Shown: one piece after another, positions 22,805-33,341 of the stretch
Position numbering within the stretch: position 1 is the first letter of the stretch
How the letters are laid out: every line of letters starts with the position of its first letter
The notes under the pieces: generated by a model
Told to the model about the DNA's origin: nothing
Database searches by the model: none
The model's input: the letters and a program-made list of their open reading frames with translations, nothing else
Position numbers and translations under genes: made by a program
NCBI GenBank assembly: GCA_014529385.2
Contig: CM043945.1
Location: 151,441,741 to 151,505,740 of the forward strand
Length of the DNA stretch: 64,000 bases
Reading direction: 5' to 3'
Origin: Adiantum capillus-veneris
Taxonomy: Eukaryota; Streptophyta; Polypodiopsida; Polypodiales; Pteridaceae

Positions 22805-23273
22805 TTCTACAGAACCACCACAGTGGTGCTCCCCTGCTTGGTTATGGCGCCAAGGCAATGGCTGCCCCTGCTCATGCTCGATTCTCAAGCTTTGTTTATT
22901 GTCCGTTGTTTGGTCTGCTCAAGGCCTCAAAGCTTTAACACTCCTTCAAATTGCAAGGTTTGATTTCATTCACGCTATTATGCAAACTGATCCGGCTTGC
23001 TGCTCCAAACTGATCCGATTTCATCTTGCCCATGAAAAGATTTACAACCCCAAACTGATCCAACTCTGTTCACTCTCCACTCTATTTACTGCTTGCTTGG
23101 ATTCGATTCCACCTCCTGCTCATTGTGAGCTTCAATTGCAAGGTGTCGAGCTACTGCCCACGCTGCCAAATCTCAGTAGGTTCCCTTGCTACTCGATTTC
23201 CGCAAAAGCTTTCAAGATCCCATGCTCGAGGTCGCTTCACGCGGTTAGCCGGGGCTCAAGAGCCGTGCTCCTA
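19541..23273 (-). other. long non-coding leader of the gag-only element
   Basis: About 3.7 kb with no ORF I can support. A direct repeat of about 77 bp occurs at 20167-20243 and 20319-20395 (core GATTCTAGAACCAAG). Microsatellites are (GA)n at 20681-20708, (GT)n at 21265-21316, (CT)n at 22374-22413 and (GT)n at 22754-22802. The stretch 21400-22250 is AT-rich and featureless. This region may contain further old insertions. Confidence 0.45.
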
Positions 23274-23286
23274 GGCTCTAATACCA
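23274..23286 (-). promoter_or_regulatory. primer-binding site of the gag-only element
   Basis: Minus-strand TGGTATTAGAGCC, two bases inside the right LTR; one base differs from the usual TGGTATCAGAGC complement of tRNA-iMet. Confidence 0.8.
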
Positions 23287-23288
23287 CT

Positions 23289-23464
23289 TGATGGATGCGG
23301 ATGTGCAGTGTGCAAGACAGGAAAGGAGAGAAGGGGATTGAGTAGACACAGTCTTCTGGGTGGAGCATTAGAGAGTACACGACTCTCTTCTCCTTATTTC
23401 CTTTATGAACGAACATGATGAGTAAGCGGACAAGCGCCCGGCCCACGGGGCCTAAAACCCAACA
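23289..23464 (-). repeat. 5' LTR of the gag-only element
   Basis: 176 bp, paired with 17725-17898. Confidence 0.8.
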
Positions 23465-24190
23465 AATGCACATCATTTTCTTGATATGTGTACCAAGAGA
23501 GATCGTAAGTATGGAATACTTATCACATGTCATTTTCTTGATATGTGTATCAAGAGAGATCATAACCGTGGAATACTTGAACTATCATAGGAAGAGTATA
23601 TTCACAATGTCTTGCAACGTTTTAACATGCAAGGGGGGAAAGCATTGAGTACCCCAATGGCTGCATATGTAAAGCTTGGCAAGAATGATTGCCCCAAATC
23701 GGATGTTGAAAAGGCAAAGATGCAAAAGATGCCATATTCTTTGACAGTTTGCAGTCTCATGTACACCATGGTTAGCATACAGCCAGACATTGCATCTATA
23801 GTGGGAGTGGCCAGTACGTATATGGAAAACCTGGGTAGAAAGCATTGGGAAGCAGTGAAGCATATCTTGAGATACATCAAGGGTTCAACCAGCAAGTGCT
23901 TACACTTTGGGAACAATGATGCATCCATAGTTAGATATATTGATTTTTATTATGAGGTTGTGTGGACACTAGGAGATCCACATCTGGCTACGTTTTCTTG
24001 TTTGCCAGAGCAGCAATCTCTTGAAGATTATTTCTCCAAAATTTCACTTCGTCTTCCACCACTGAGACTGAGTATGTTACAGTTTCTAGTGCCACCAAGA
24101 GAGCTATGTGGTTATCTCGTTTAGTGGGAGACCTTGGTATACACCAGACTCTAGTGCTACATTGTGATAGCCATAGTGCGTTAGCAGAAA
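23465..24190 (+). pseudogene. copia-A reverse transcriptase end and RNase H
   Basis: Resumes copia-A coding after the gag-only element. It starts with a 56-bp tandem duplication (23469-23523 and 23525-23580, each reading FLDMC(T/I)KRD). Then come MQGGKALSTPMAAYVKLGK and MYTMVSIQPDIASIVGVAST, followed by YMENLGRKHWEAVKHILRYI. RNase H pieces follow in another frame: TTETEYV at about 24065 and LVGDLGIHQTLVLHCDSHSA at about 24124-24183. Stops and frameshifts are present. Confidence 0.8.
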
Positions 24191-24361
24191 TGCCCATCAA
24201 CTCTATGCAATGTGCAAACCGCTTTGAGAACTGACTTGATGTGTTTTGATTTGGAATGAAACAAGGGGGGGGGGGGGGTGTGAAGCTATGGGTATGCTTC
24301 ACACTTGTATTGTTGTGCATACCAACCCTTACACTCATAACCACTTGGGCCATGTTGACCT

Positions 24362-24529
24362 TCAAGTGGGAGATTGTTGGGTTTCAGGCCAAGTGTTCAT
24401 CCGTCTGTCCGTCTACTAACCCTTATCTTATTCTTTCTTATACAAAAGAATAAGGAGCAGTGAGTTGTTACTCACTCAGAGCTCCACCACACCTCATGTA
24501 CGACTGCACTGCACTCGCCTCAAAGTTCA
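24362..24529 (+). repeat. polypurine tract and 3' LTR of copia-A
   Basis: CAAGTGGGAGAT is followed by TGTTGGGTTTCAGGCC at 24375, the same junction as in the gag-only element. The right end at about 24529 (ending CA) is inferred from the LTR length of that relative. A run of 14 G lies upstream at 24265-24278. Confidence 0.65.
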
Positions 24530-25605
24530 TTATTAATGTTATCAAACAAATCCTAGTCCACAACTACCAAATGATCATTCACTCGATGCCACCTTATGTA
24601 GTGTGGAAGGATGCTATGAAGTTCTGAGAAGATATCATGTACTCACATAATAAACTTCTTATCCACCTTGCAAAACATGTCATCAAAATCATGGACATCC
24701 TCAGAACCATCTAAAAATTCAAGGTATTTCTTTGACTTACAGATAAGCATAGTAACAATTTTCTTGAGCTTCTCATCATGGAAGAAGTCGATAAACACAT
24801 GCATCCATCCATACCTCTCTCTGCTAAGCCCATTTGCTACTTTCAGGATTGACTGGTTTTGCTGGTGAGCATGTAGATGGTGACACGTATCACACAACTT
24901 GCAACATTTGATCTTAAGCACTTTTGTATTTTTTTGGTGGAGTTTTAATTTGAAACACTCAAAGGTTTCAAGGGCAAGACTGGCCACTTTGGACTTTCTT
25001 TTGGAGAAAGTGGGAGATGTCGCATTGTGCTGAAGCCAAGCACAAACCGAAGGGCATTATAAAAGTTCTCTTTTTTAGCCTGCACTCTTCTAACACTAAT
25101 GTTGTAGAGAAGCTCACCATCAATGCGTGAAATGCATTAAAAATGTCCATTATGTATTCCATTGGGTGCCAATATTTTTTGTTTGAGGAATAGATATATG
25201 CAATAATCAAGTTAAACAATACATGAGTAAACAAAGAAAACCTCTTGTGGAGTTTAGAAAAAGCACAATTTGATTGGTTAGTTGAACACATCGTCGGTGT
25301 TACTTGTATACATAGCTTATAATGCATAAACGAGTGTGGATTGAATGAGCATCTCTTTGATTATCTTGCTCGTTTGTGATAAGATTTTTTTTTTTAATCC
25401 TACCTTTGTAACTATTAACAAGCTCGTTTCCTATGTATTTTCTCCTCAGGAGAACCCAACTTTATATAATGATGGTGGTAGAAATCCATCAAACATTATT
25501 CAAATTGAAGCTACTAAATAGTTTCACTAAATACTTACAAGGACAATGGTCGAAGTCTTACGCTCTCCATTTATACTTCTTCTATGGCATCAAGATGTAG
25601 AGTGC

Positions 25606-25683
<78 letters not shown>

Positions 25684-26254
25684 TGGAGATGAGCACAAAG
25701 AGGATGCAATCAAATATAAATGTAATAGGTAGTTGAGTGCAAGCAAATGAAACTGAGTGGGAGAATCATAAAATCTCATATATCGAAGAAATGAATCTGC
25801 ATTCGTTGAGTGTGATTTATGGCACATTCATTTTATATTAGATTCGGAAAGAAGAAAGATTTGAGCAAATCATAAATTATTATTCATGTTTTGCAAACAA
25901 CTTAATATCCTTTAATTGCAAAAAAATAAGATAGAATTTAAAAAATCCAAGCTACCCTTACAGTAGCCCATCTCCATTGATCGGCAATATTCTCTCTCTA
26001 GTGCACCAAAAGTTTTCCTAAAGGTGAATCTTTCGAGCTTCTCCAAAGTTATCGAAGAATTGGTGGAAAAAACTATGAGCACTTTCAATGCAAGGAAGTA
26101 AGAAGATATGCATGCTTTTAATACTTACACCCAATAATTTTCAAGCCTAGTTGGGGGCAACATGGGTCAGGAGTGGTGTAATTATTAATATATGATGTGT
26201 GACCCATTGGATTCCTCCCTAACCCTAATACATTGGCGTTGTAGAAAAGCTTCA
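24530..26254. other. unassigned DNA with an (AG)n microsatellite
   Basis: Coding-like but unidentified phrases occur on the minus strand at 24643-24850 (WMHVFIDFFHDEKLKKIVTM) and 25050-25330. They contain stops and I cannot assign them. A perfect (AG)n run of about 72 bases lies at 25609-25680. The remainder shows nothing. Confidence 0.35.
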
Positions 26255-27047
26255 TTCAATTGGGACTCTATTGAAGCATCACATCTCCCAAACCACTTCT
26301 TTATCATGCATCCATCCCATGCTCAAGATCTTGCTTTTATGCATCTTTTGTACTCTTGAACCCTTTCCATGCTCACAACCACAGTTGGAAGAGATCAAGA
26401 CTCAAGTAGGAGGAGCATATGGTGTTTATAAATTATATCTTAACTTGGAGAAAGTTTGCAAGGAAATGCTTTCGGACATTCTCAAACTCTTTCCTAGTAG
26501 ACCTTGAGATGCTTCCATCCCCCACTTCAATACTATAAAGAAGAATGTCGGTGTGACCAATGTGTCAAAAAGGCACTTTTTGAGAACCCAAAAGGTCAAA
26601 AAGATACTTCTTGAGAACACAACGTTTGGAACCCCCTATATTACACATATTCTCAAACACGTAGTATGTTTTCTTCGTACCTTTTCAATGATGCATAGCA
26701 CATTCATGTCATACTTGTCATGGACCAGAATCTCAATGCCAAGTTTCCTAAAATTCTCAGATCCCTTCCAAGTGTCTCATTGTTGTAGACAATGCATTGC
26801 TCCTCCTTATGATTGGTTTTCACAAGCATAACCTTTATTTTGGATTCATTCACAATCAGCCCACTACTATGGAAGCAAAAAGTTCTTAAGGATAACTATA
26901 TACTTTTTGTGCATACTCTAAAGTATGTATTAGAGGCACTACATCATCCGCACAGAACAGAAGCATGACTACCACATTGCAAATAGCAACCTCTTCAATG
27001 TCTTCTTGTTGCATAAGGTCAGGACAATTCGTTTCAAATGATTGATG

Positions 27048-27089
<42 letters not shown>

Positions 27090-27215
27090 TTTTGTGACAT
27101 TATGTTGGATGGACGCCCTGGCAAAAGTGGGCTTGAATACACTCAAGGAGACCTCCAAATTTGGTGTGAGCAACATCAATGTCAATATAAGTAATCTACG
27201 GAGCCTCAACACTAA
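26255..27215 (-). pseudogene. LINE reverse transcriptase fragment (LINE-1)
   Basis: On the minus strand the catalytic region reads VVMLLFCADDVVPLIHTLEY (about 26990-26930), matching the FADD box of non-LTR reverse transcriptases. KLGIEI, then VLKKCLFDTLVTP (about 26590-26550) and finally SMERVQEYKRCIKARS and MIKKWFGRCDASIE (about 26370-26260) are typical of the thumb and connection that follow. Frameshifts and stops are frequent, and an (AG)n run at 27051-27085 sits inside the coding similarity. No 3' tail is identified. Confidence 0.7.
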
Positions 27216-27897
27216 CTACCAGAGGCATGAGAACGTGCGATCAAGGGTGGTCATAACTTATCACACCCATCAAATTCTATGGTAAGATTTTGCATTGAAG
27301 TAATCTTGGGGCAGTGTGCCCCACCCCCCTCTATATTCGCGAGTCTTGAACCCACCACATGGGAGTTTCCCACACACGTCTTAACCACATCGCTATAAGG
27401 TGCCACATTCCCTTAGGTGCATTGCATGTGCAAAGCTATCTCATGTACCCAAGATTACATGAGATTACTTTTGCCGACGAGATCTATAGAGCATGATTGT
27501 TGTCGATGCTTGATTTGAATAGGAACCTTAGATCTCAACCCCTTATGCCTGTGGTAAGTAGAGCTGAGGCATGTGGAGTGAACAATCCAAGTTTTACCAA
27601 AATAGCTTGGGAAGGGGAACAATGCTCTCTCTTAAAGTTGGTTGGATACTATTTCTTTTGAAAGCAAACAGCATGCAACAACTAAGTACCAAAGGTTTAA
27701 ACTTCTTGAACAAGAAGTAAACCTTATAATGGGAGGGAGCTAGATGAGGTGCAATTGAGACCCCGTGCAAGAGCAAAAACTAATTATACTCCTCGCTCAT
27801 TCTACAAGTAAGAGAGTAGACATACATGTTATCCCCTGCATCATAAGTATATACAAGTTTCACAAAGGAATTATTTCTGATTCTGTGCAGTCCTTGA
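27216..27897. other. unassigned DNA downstream of the carboxylesterase
   Basis: No gene or repeat recognised. It should contain the 3' UTR of the minus-strand carboxylesterase, but I see no decisive polyadenylation signal. Confidence 0.3.
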
Positions 27898-28787
27898 TCA
27901 AGCAAAGGTACACTTGTAGATGAACCTTGCCATCTCGGCCTGCAAGTCCTGAGCTTCAATGCAATGCGGCTCGCCTAGATGAAACCAGTGACCTTTACCT
28001 CTTGAGATGGATAGTTGGACATTCGGACAGAAGTCTTTGATCATATCGTAGAAGCGAATGGTCATGTCGTAGCGAAAATCAGTTTCCGCGGCATTGATGA
28101 AGATATGGGGATATGCAGACAAAGGGGTAAGCGGCGGCGCCATGTGGTGTACAGGATTCACGGGGGCATAATCGAGTGTTTCACCTATGGGCAAGGCATT
28201 GTTGTATCGTTCCTCAGTCTTTTCATTGAACGCACTTGCCCTCTTCTCCTCTGAGTGAAACCCTGGCTGAAGAAGCAACAGCCCTTTTATGTACATCGGA
28301 GTGAGATCAGAGGATGCAGCGTCCATGGCGACCTTGAGCATGATGTTCGCCCCCGCGCTTTCGCCAGCCAAGAAGCAATTGGAGAAATCGGCGTGCTCTC
28401 TGGAGAGCCAAGGGTCTGATGAATTGGTGTGCTGATGAAGGGCTTGTGCTCGAAGCCAGTTAAGAGCAAGGGAGCCATCATCGTAGGCAGCGGGGAGGCG
28501 ATGGGTGGGGGCAAGGCGGTAAGAGAGGGAGACCCAAATAGAGTGGGATGTTTTGCAGGCGGTGGAGCAGAAGGCATGGAAAGGATACCAATGGGGCTGC
28601 CCGATAGTGTAAGCGCCGCCATGCGCGTAAAGAACAACGGCCTTGGGCATGGTGTCTGCGCCCTGAGGGTCTTGAGGACGGAAAATGCGCACCCACACAC
28701 AGCCGTCCTCGTCCAATGGCACATCTCTGCTTGCCACTCCCTCTACGAACTCTGCGCATGCATCCACCGATACCAAACCCATCTCCA

Positions 28788-28788
<1 letters not shown>
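27898..28788 (-). CDS. carboxylesterase, CXE/HSL-type alpha/beta hydrolase
   Basis: An intact single-exon ORF of 296 residues. Family members hydrolyse carboxylic esters of small molecules in the cytosol; gibberellin receptors (GID1) are non-catalytic relatives. The oxyanion-hole motif HGGAY is at 56-60, the nucleophile S144 in GESAGAN, the acid D237 in AAETDF and the histidine H267 in GKGHWFHL, so the full catalytic triad is present and it is an enzyme rather than a GID1-like receptor. HGGA replaces the commoner HGGG. There is no signal peptide or membrane segment. The protein is slightly short at the N-terminus (relatives are about 310-340 residues), so an upstream exon cannot be excluded, but the ATG at 28788 directly follows a (GA)n tract that looks like 5' UTR. 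The substrate cannot be predicted. Confidence 0.9.
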
Positions 28789-28790
<2 letters not shown>

Positions 28791-28843
<53 letters not shown>

Positions 28844-28850
28844 TGTGTGT
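28791..28850. repeat. (CT)n(GT)n compound microsatellite in the carboxylesterase 5' UTR
   Basis: (CT)n at about 28791-28825, then (GT)n to 28850. On the mRNA strand this is (CA)n(GA)n ending within a few bases of the start codon. Confidence 0.9.
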
Positions 28851-28984
28851 CTGCGTCTCTACCTACACATGATCTCTCTTTGGTTGGTTCTCTCGGAAAT
28901 GCCTGGCCTGTGAGATGTTCACGTCCCTTAGCCTACAATCCCAGACAATACACTTTGATGCCGTGTGCGCACTGATCTTTCAGC

Positions 28985-29545
28985 TTCTTTTCTTATGTTT
29001 TGTTTTTTTGTTTATTTCCTAAAGCCTAATGCGCTCTTTTGGAGCTTCGCATGCTTTTGATATGTGTGAGTGTGTCTACTGAAAAATGACATCTTCGGCT
29101 TCTTTTCTTTTCTTTGCCTAATTTTTGGCATGATCCAGGCCATTACCCTTAGCCAAGATCGGACCTCTAGCTTGGAATGCTTTTGACATGGTGTTATTGC
29201 CATATGTCTACTGAAATATGACATCTTTCAACTTCTTTTCATTTCTTTACTTGGTAAGTAAGCCTAATGTGTTCTTCTAGCCTAGAAACAGGCACTTGGC
29301 ATGATTTAGGCCATTACCCTTAGCCAAAATCGAACGGCCCGCTACTTTTGACACTTTTGACATGTTGTTATTGATGTGTGTGTATGCTAAAAATTGACAT
29401 CTTTTGGCCTCTTTTCTTTTCTTTACTTGGTCACCCTAATGTGTTCGTTTGGCTTAGAAGTAGCCACTTGGTATGATCTAGGCCATTACCCTTAGCCAAA
29501 ATCAGACGGCTCGTTTGGCATGCTTTTAATATAGTATATTATCAA
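28985..29545. repeat. tandem repeat, about four diverged units of 100-180 bp
   Basis: Each unit holds the ordered phrases GACATCTTT, CTTCTTTTC, CCTAATG(T/C)G(T/C)TCTT, GGCATGAT, GGCCATTACCCTTAGCCAA and TTTGACA. Units start near 28978 (partial), 29087, 29219 and 29396. A further single unit occurs at 32206 in copy B. Confidence 0.7.
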
Positions 29546-29720
29546 GCAATGATTGCACAAGGATGTTTAAATGGTAGCCACAATATCATCGTGTGCAAGT
29601 GTTGACCGCTTTCCTCATCGCAACCTATCTCCATAATCGGCATCTGCTCCTGACAGTTATGTTAAAAACACTGTCATTATCTCGTTGCATGCAAGTGCTA
29701 TTGATCGTTGATCAAAAGCA

Positions 29721-30775
29721 TTTCATCTTTCTCATCACAACAATGATCACACCTCCATTCAACTTTCTCATCAGAACAACGATCACATCTCCATTCAACT
29801 TCTCACGCATTGGTCTCTTGCTAGCCGGAGACACACACACACACACACACACACACATGGGGACGGGGGGGGGGGGGGGGGGGGGGGGGGGACTACCACG
29901 ACATCTACACATTCTAAAGGGGAAATAAAAGAGGTAGGATGCATGATACGGGTGCATTAATACACCATATTGAAAGCAAGGAACACTCAAAGTTGCCGCA
30001 TCAATTCTTGGGCCCTCATTGCTTTCCCCAGTGCCACCTATCTCCATCCTCAGCATCTGCTCTTGGCTCATCCGTGTGTGCCCCTCTCATCACTATCTAA
30101 TCAAATGGCATCTACTACCCCACACTAGTGGTGAAGCCGACACCACTAATGCCTAGAAGAGTAAGAAGCACGAATAGTTTTGTGCGAGCGTGAAAAAGAC
30201 TACAAAATCAGCTTCCTCAGTACTTCTAAAAGTTTTCACGCGAGATTCATGTTGTTTTTCTCCATAAAAGAGACTGCAGACAAGGAGAAATGCAAAAGTA
30301 AGCATTGATCTAGTCTTCTTTGGGGGCTATTTGTTCCTGATTATTAAACGAGAATTAAAGATCTGCAAGAGTAGCTTGAGCAAGAGGCTAAGTTGAAAGA
30401 GAAGGAGCAACCATAAAAGCAACATTGGTGGTAGGCATGACAACTGAAGTGAACGTGACAATGGAGACGTGGGCACAAGTTGCAGAAGAGATGATGATGG
30501 AGATCGTTGTAGACATGATTGACATGATGATGGAGATCGTGGTAGAGATGATCGATATGAGATAAGACATGCATAAAAGACGAAGAGGTAGTGAAAAAGA
30601 GAATGCATATAGAAGGGATTGTAGCCACAATAGACAAGACCAAGAGGGGTCAAGATGATAAAAACACCACCTCTTCAAAAGGCATCAACCATAGGAACCT
30701 GAGTTGTTCAATGCTTACCGAGGAAGAGTTTCATGTGTCATGGATCATGGCTACTTTGTGCAACCTAGAGGCTTC
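29721..30775. other. non-duplicated insert within copy A
   Basis: About 1055 bp absent from copy B. It holds an (AC)n run at 29830-29857 followed closely by 27 consecutive G at 29865-29891, and purine-rich imperfect repeats (GATGATGGAGATCGT-like) at 30490-30560. No coding region is supported. Confidence 0.5.
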
Positions 30776-31322
30776 GTGATTGAAAGGAAGGGATTGTGCA
30801 TGTGTTACAAATTGCCACACATATGATAGCTTATGCAAAAGAGGTTGTGAAGAGAGATCAAAAGATATGTGTTCTCGGCCCTCGGGGAGCACTATATGTA
30901 AAAGCTATATATGATGTGCATTCAAGGACTATTTATAAAACCCCTTAGCTATGAATTTTCCACAAATAAAAGGTGTCCTTTTCCTATTCAATATGTAGAT
31001 TTTTTTCCAATATCATTTTCTCAACACCCTCTTGTATGTATAAATGTAAAAAAATACACAATAAAGTAATCCCTGCAGCTGAACCCACGTAATAGGATTT
31101 TTTTTATTTTTTTTTGTAGTGACCCCTCGAGTATGCGGTAAGGTTGTTTCCATGATTGGATATAAAACTAATCTTTCCATAAGAAAGATGGATCGGCAAA
31201 CAAGGCAAGATCTCTTATAGATAAAAAAGAAGCTCTTTGGATGAGGGATCTAATCTTTCTAGTATGATCAACCTTCAATAGGTCAGAAAGGGTTATTTGG
31301 GATTATCATCAAAGAGGAGAAC

Positions 31323-32114
31323 ACATTGATCGGAAAAAAAAGTATATATAGCAGCAGCGCGATGCCGTTGAGACTAGTATTCATCACAATAGGTATTCCA
31401 TGTCATTTTAGAGGAAAAAATTTTAAAAAAATTAGTTCAAAAATTATTGAAATTTAGAATAGTTTTGAAATATTTTGTTTAAAATCAATTTAATGTTTTT
31501 TTAAAATTTGACTAATTATTTTTTTAGGTTCAAATTATGTAAGCTTTATATGTTGTGTAGAGCTCAAACTCTCACTCATACATGGTGTTTATCTTTTAAG
31601 AGTCACTTGCTATGTGCTCAGTTTACTAACATGTGAAAGTGAATTATTGATATAATTTAGAGATTGTCGTTTTGTGCAGAGTGTACTCTCACATGAGGTT
31701 ATCACATTGCAAAATATAATAGAATAGAGATCAATTTTATTTAGGTAGGTTCGATTTTGATGTGCAGATATTTTCTCACCTCAAAGTGAACATAGGTATA
31801 AATTTTTTTGTCCTATGTAGAGCCATCACACTATGCTCTCACTAGAATTAAAATTTAGAAATCTCATGTCCAAATACATTGATATTAAATTCTTTATTTG
31901 GATTGCTACGTCTATCATAATGTGTGATCGTACACGTGCAGCAACTGCAGATGGATCAGCTCTCAAAGATCTATTGTGGAGAGTGAGAACTTCATGTTCG
32001 CACTTCAGATAGATATGACAATCGTCAAGGTTTGCAATTAATCCTCATGTTCCAATGAGAATTGATTGCAAGATTTATCGTAATGTGTGAAAGCCATAAG
32101 CTTGAACTTTAGAT
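31323..32114. other. AT-rich intergenic DNA
   Basis: Nothing recognisable; AT-rich with no ORF of note. Confidence 0.3.
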
Positions 32115-33093
32115 ATGTCTCTACCTACAGATGATCTCTCTTTGGTTGGTTCTCTCGAAAATGCATGGCCTGTGAGATGCTATTGTTGTGTGTGTTTGCT
32201 AAAAATTGACATCTTTTGGCCTTTTTTTTTCCTTTACTTGGTCAGCCTAATATGCTCTTTTGGCTTAAAAGTAGCCACTTGGCATGATCTAGGCCATTAC
32301 CCTTAGCCAAAATCAGACGGCCCGCTTGGCATGCTTTTAATATAATATATTATCAAGCAACAATTGCACAAGGAATGTTTAAATGGTAGCCACAATATCA
32401 TCGTGTGCAAGTGTTGACCATTATCACGAGCGCCCTCATTGCTTTTCTCATTGCAACCTATCTCCATCATTGGCATCGGCTCCTGACAGTGATGTTAAAA
32501 ACGTTGTCATTGTCTCGTTGCGTGCAAGTGCTATTTCTTGTTGATCAAAAATGATTGAAAGGAAGGGTTGTGCATGTGTTAAAAATTTCCACACATATGA
32601 TAGCTTATGCAAAAGATGTTGTGAAGAGAGATCAAGAGATATGCGCTCTCAGGCCCCGCAGGGGGGGGGGCACTATGTGTAGAACCTATATATCACGTGC
32701 ATTTAAGGACTATTTATAAAACCCCTTAGCTATGAATTTCCCACAAATAAAAGGTGTCCTTTTCCTATTAAATATGTAAATTTTTTTCCAAGATCATTTT
32801 CTCAACACCCTCCTATATGTGAAAATGTAAAAAAATACATAATAAAGTAATCCCTACAATTGAACCCACGTGATAGGATTTTTTTTTTTTAGTGACCTTT
32901 CGAGTATGTGTTAAGGTTGTTTCCATGACTGGGAATAAAACTAATCTTTCCACAAGGGAGATGGATTAGCAGACAAGGCAAGATCTCTTACAGATAAAAA
33001 GAAGCTCTTTGGATGAGGGATCTAATCTTTCTAGTATGAATCAACCTTCAATAGGTCAGAAAGGGTTATTTGGGATTATCATCAAAGAGGAGA
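32115..33093. repeat. direct repeat, copy B
   Basis: The shorter copy of the block at 28856-31322, in the same orientation and about 3.3 kb from its partner. It contains one unit of the tandem repeat at 28985-29545. Confidence 0.8.
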
Positions 33094-33121
33094 ACCAAAT
33101 GGCACTTCCAAGTGACCAATA

Positions 33122-33341
33122 AAGAGAATAAGTTTACCTAAGAGATGGGAAGGTAAGCAACTCATATTGTCACGGGTCTTGGATGTGATGGATTATCCCA
33201 ATTATATGCTATTGAACCTGCACTCTTGTATCAAGACAAAGGTGATGCAAAGCAGCGTGAAATTGAGCTCAATGAGGATGAACCAACTTTCTTAAGAGGA
33301 CAAGTAAGGTTCTCCATCGATGTTTCGTCTGTAAAAATTTT
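33122..33341 (+). pseudogene. fragment of a PRP22/DHX8-type DEAH-box helicase gene
   Basis: Reads KRISLPKRWEGKQLILSRVL and then VLDVMDYPNY in one frame. In another frame come LLYQDKGDAKQREIELNEDE, then EPTFLRGQVRFSIDVSSVKI and a stop. This closely matches the conserved linker before the helicase core of the spliceosomal ATPase PRP22 (KRxSxPERWExKQLIASGVL, then IELNEDEPAFLxGQTRYSxD, known from plant and animal DHX8). One frameshift and a terminal stop make it a pseudogene. It starts about 30 bases after duplicated copy B ends. No helicase core follows. Confidence 0.75.

Larger units (their letters stand above)
17725..23464 (-). mobile_element. gag-only non-autonomous copia element
   Basis: Bounded by 174- and 176-bp LTRs (17725-17898, 23289-23464) that differ at roughly a tenth of positions. 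The primer site lies next to the right LTR, with a long leader and then a partial gag that runs straight into the polypurine tract and left LTR. No protease, integrase, reverse transcriptase or RNase H is present, so it would depend on enzymes from a relative. Target duplications are imperfect (gatga at 17720-17724, aatgc at 23465-23469), each one change from a common gatgc. It is inserted in copia-A, to which its LTRs and gag are related. Confidence 0.8.
9895..24529 (+). mobile_element. copia-A: old Ty1/copia element, split by two insertions
   Basis: Remnants in order on the plus strand are gag, zinc knuckle, protease and integrase (9895-12130), first part of reverse transcriptase (12000-12135 and 17315-17724), end of reverse transcriptase and RNase H (23465-24190), polypurine tract and 3' LTR (24362-24529). 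The reading resumes exactly across both inserted elements (12136-17309 and 17725-23464). No 5' LTR or primer site is found near 9895, so the left end is truncated or unrecognisable. Stops and frameshifts are frequent throughout. It is the oldest layer in this part of the window. Confidence 0.8.
28856..31322. repeat. direct repeat, copy A, upstream of the carboxylesterase
   Basis: Matches 32115-33093 in three blocks: 28856-28918 with 32115-32178, about 29358-29720 with 32178-32550, and about 30776-31322 with 32555-33093. The parts of copy A between these blocks (about 440 and 1055 bp) are absent from copy B. The block start lies about 65 bases upstream of the carboxylesterase start codon. Confidence 0.8.

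Noticed and set aside
22260-23291. ORFs rich in CV or SL repeats inside the gag-only element leader
   Set aside because: Translations are dominated by microsatellites, with no conserved motifs outside them.
29712-30071. Minus-strand ORF with a polyproline tract next to a cysteine-valine run
   Set aside because: This is a translation of the G27 and (AC)n runs, not a protein-like sequence.
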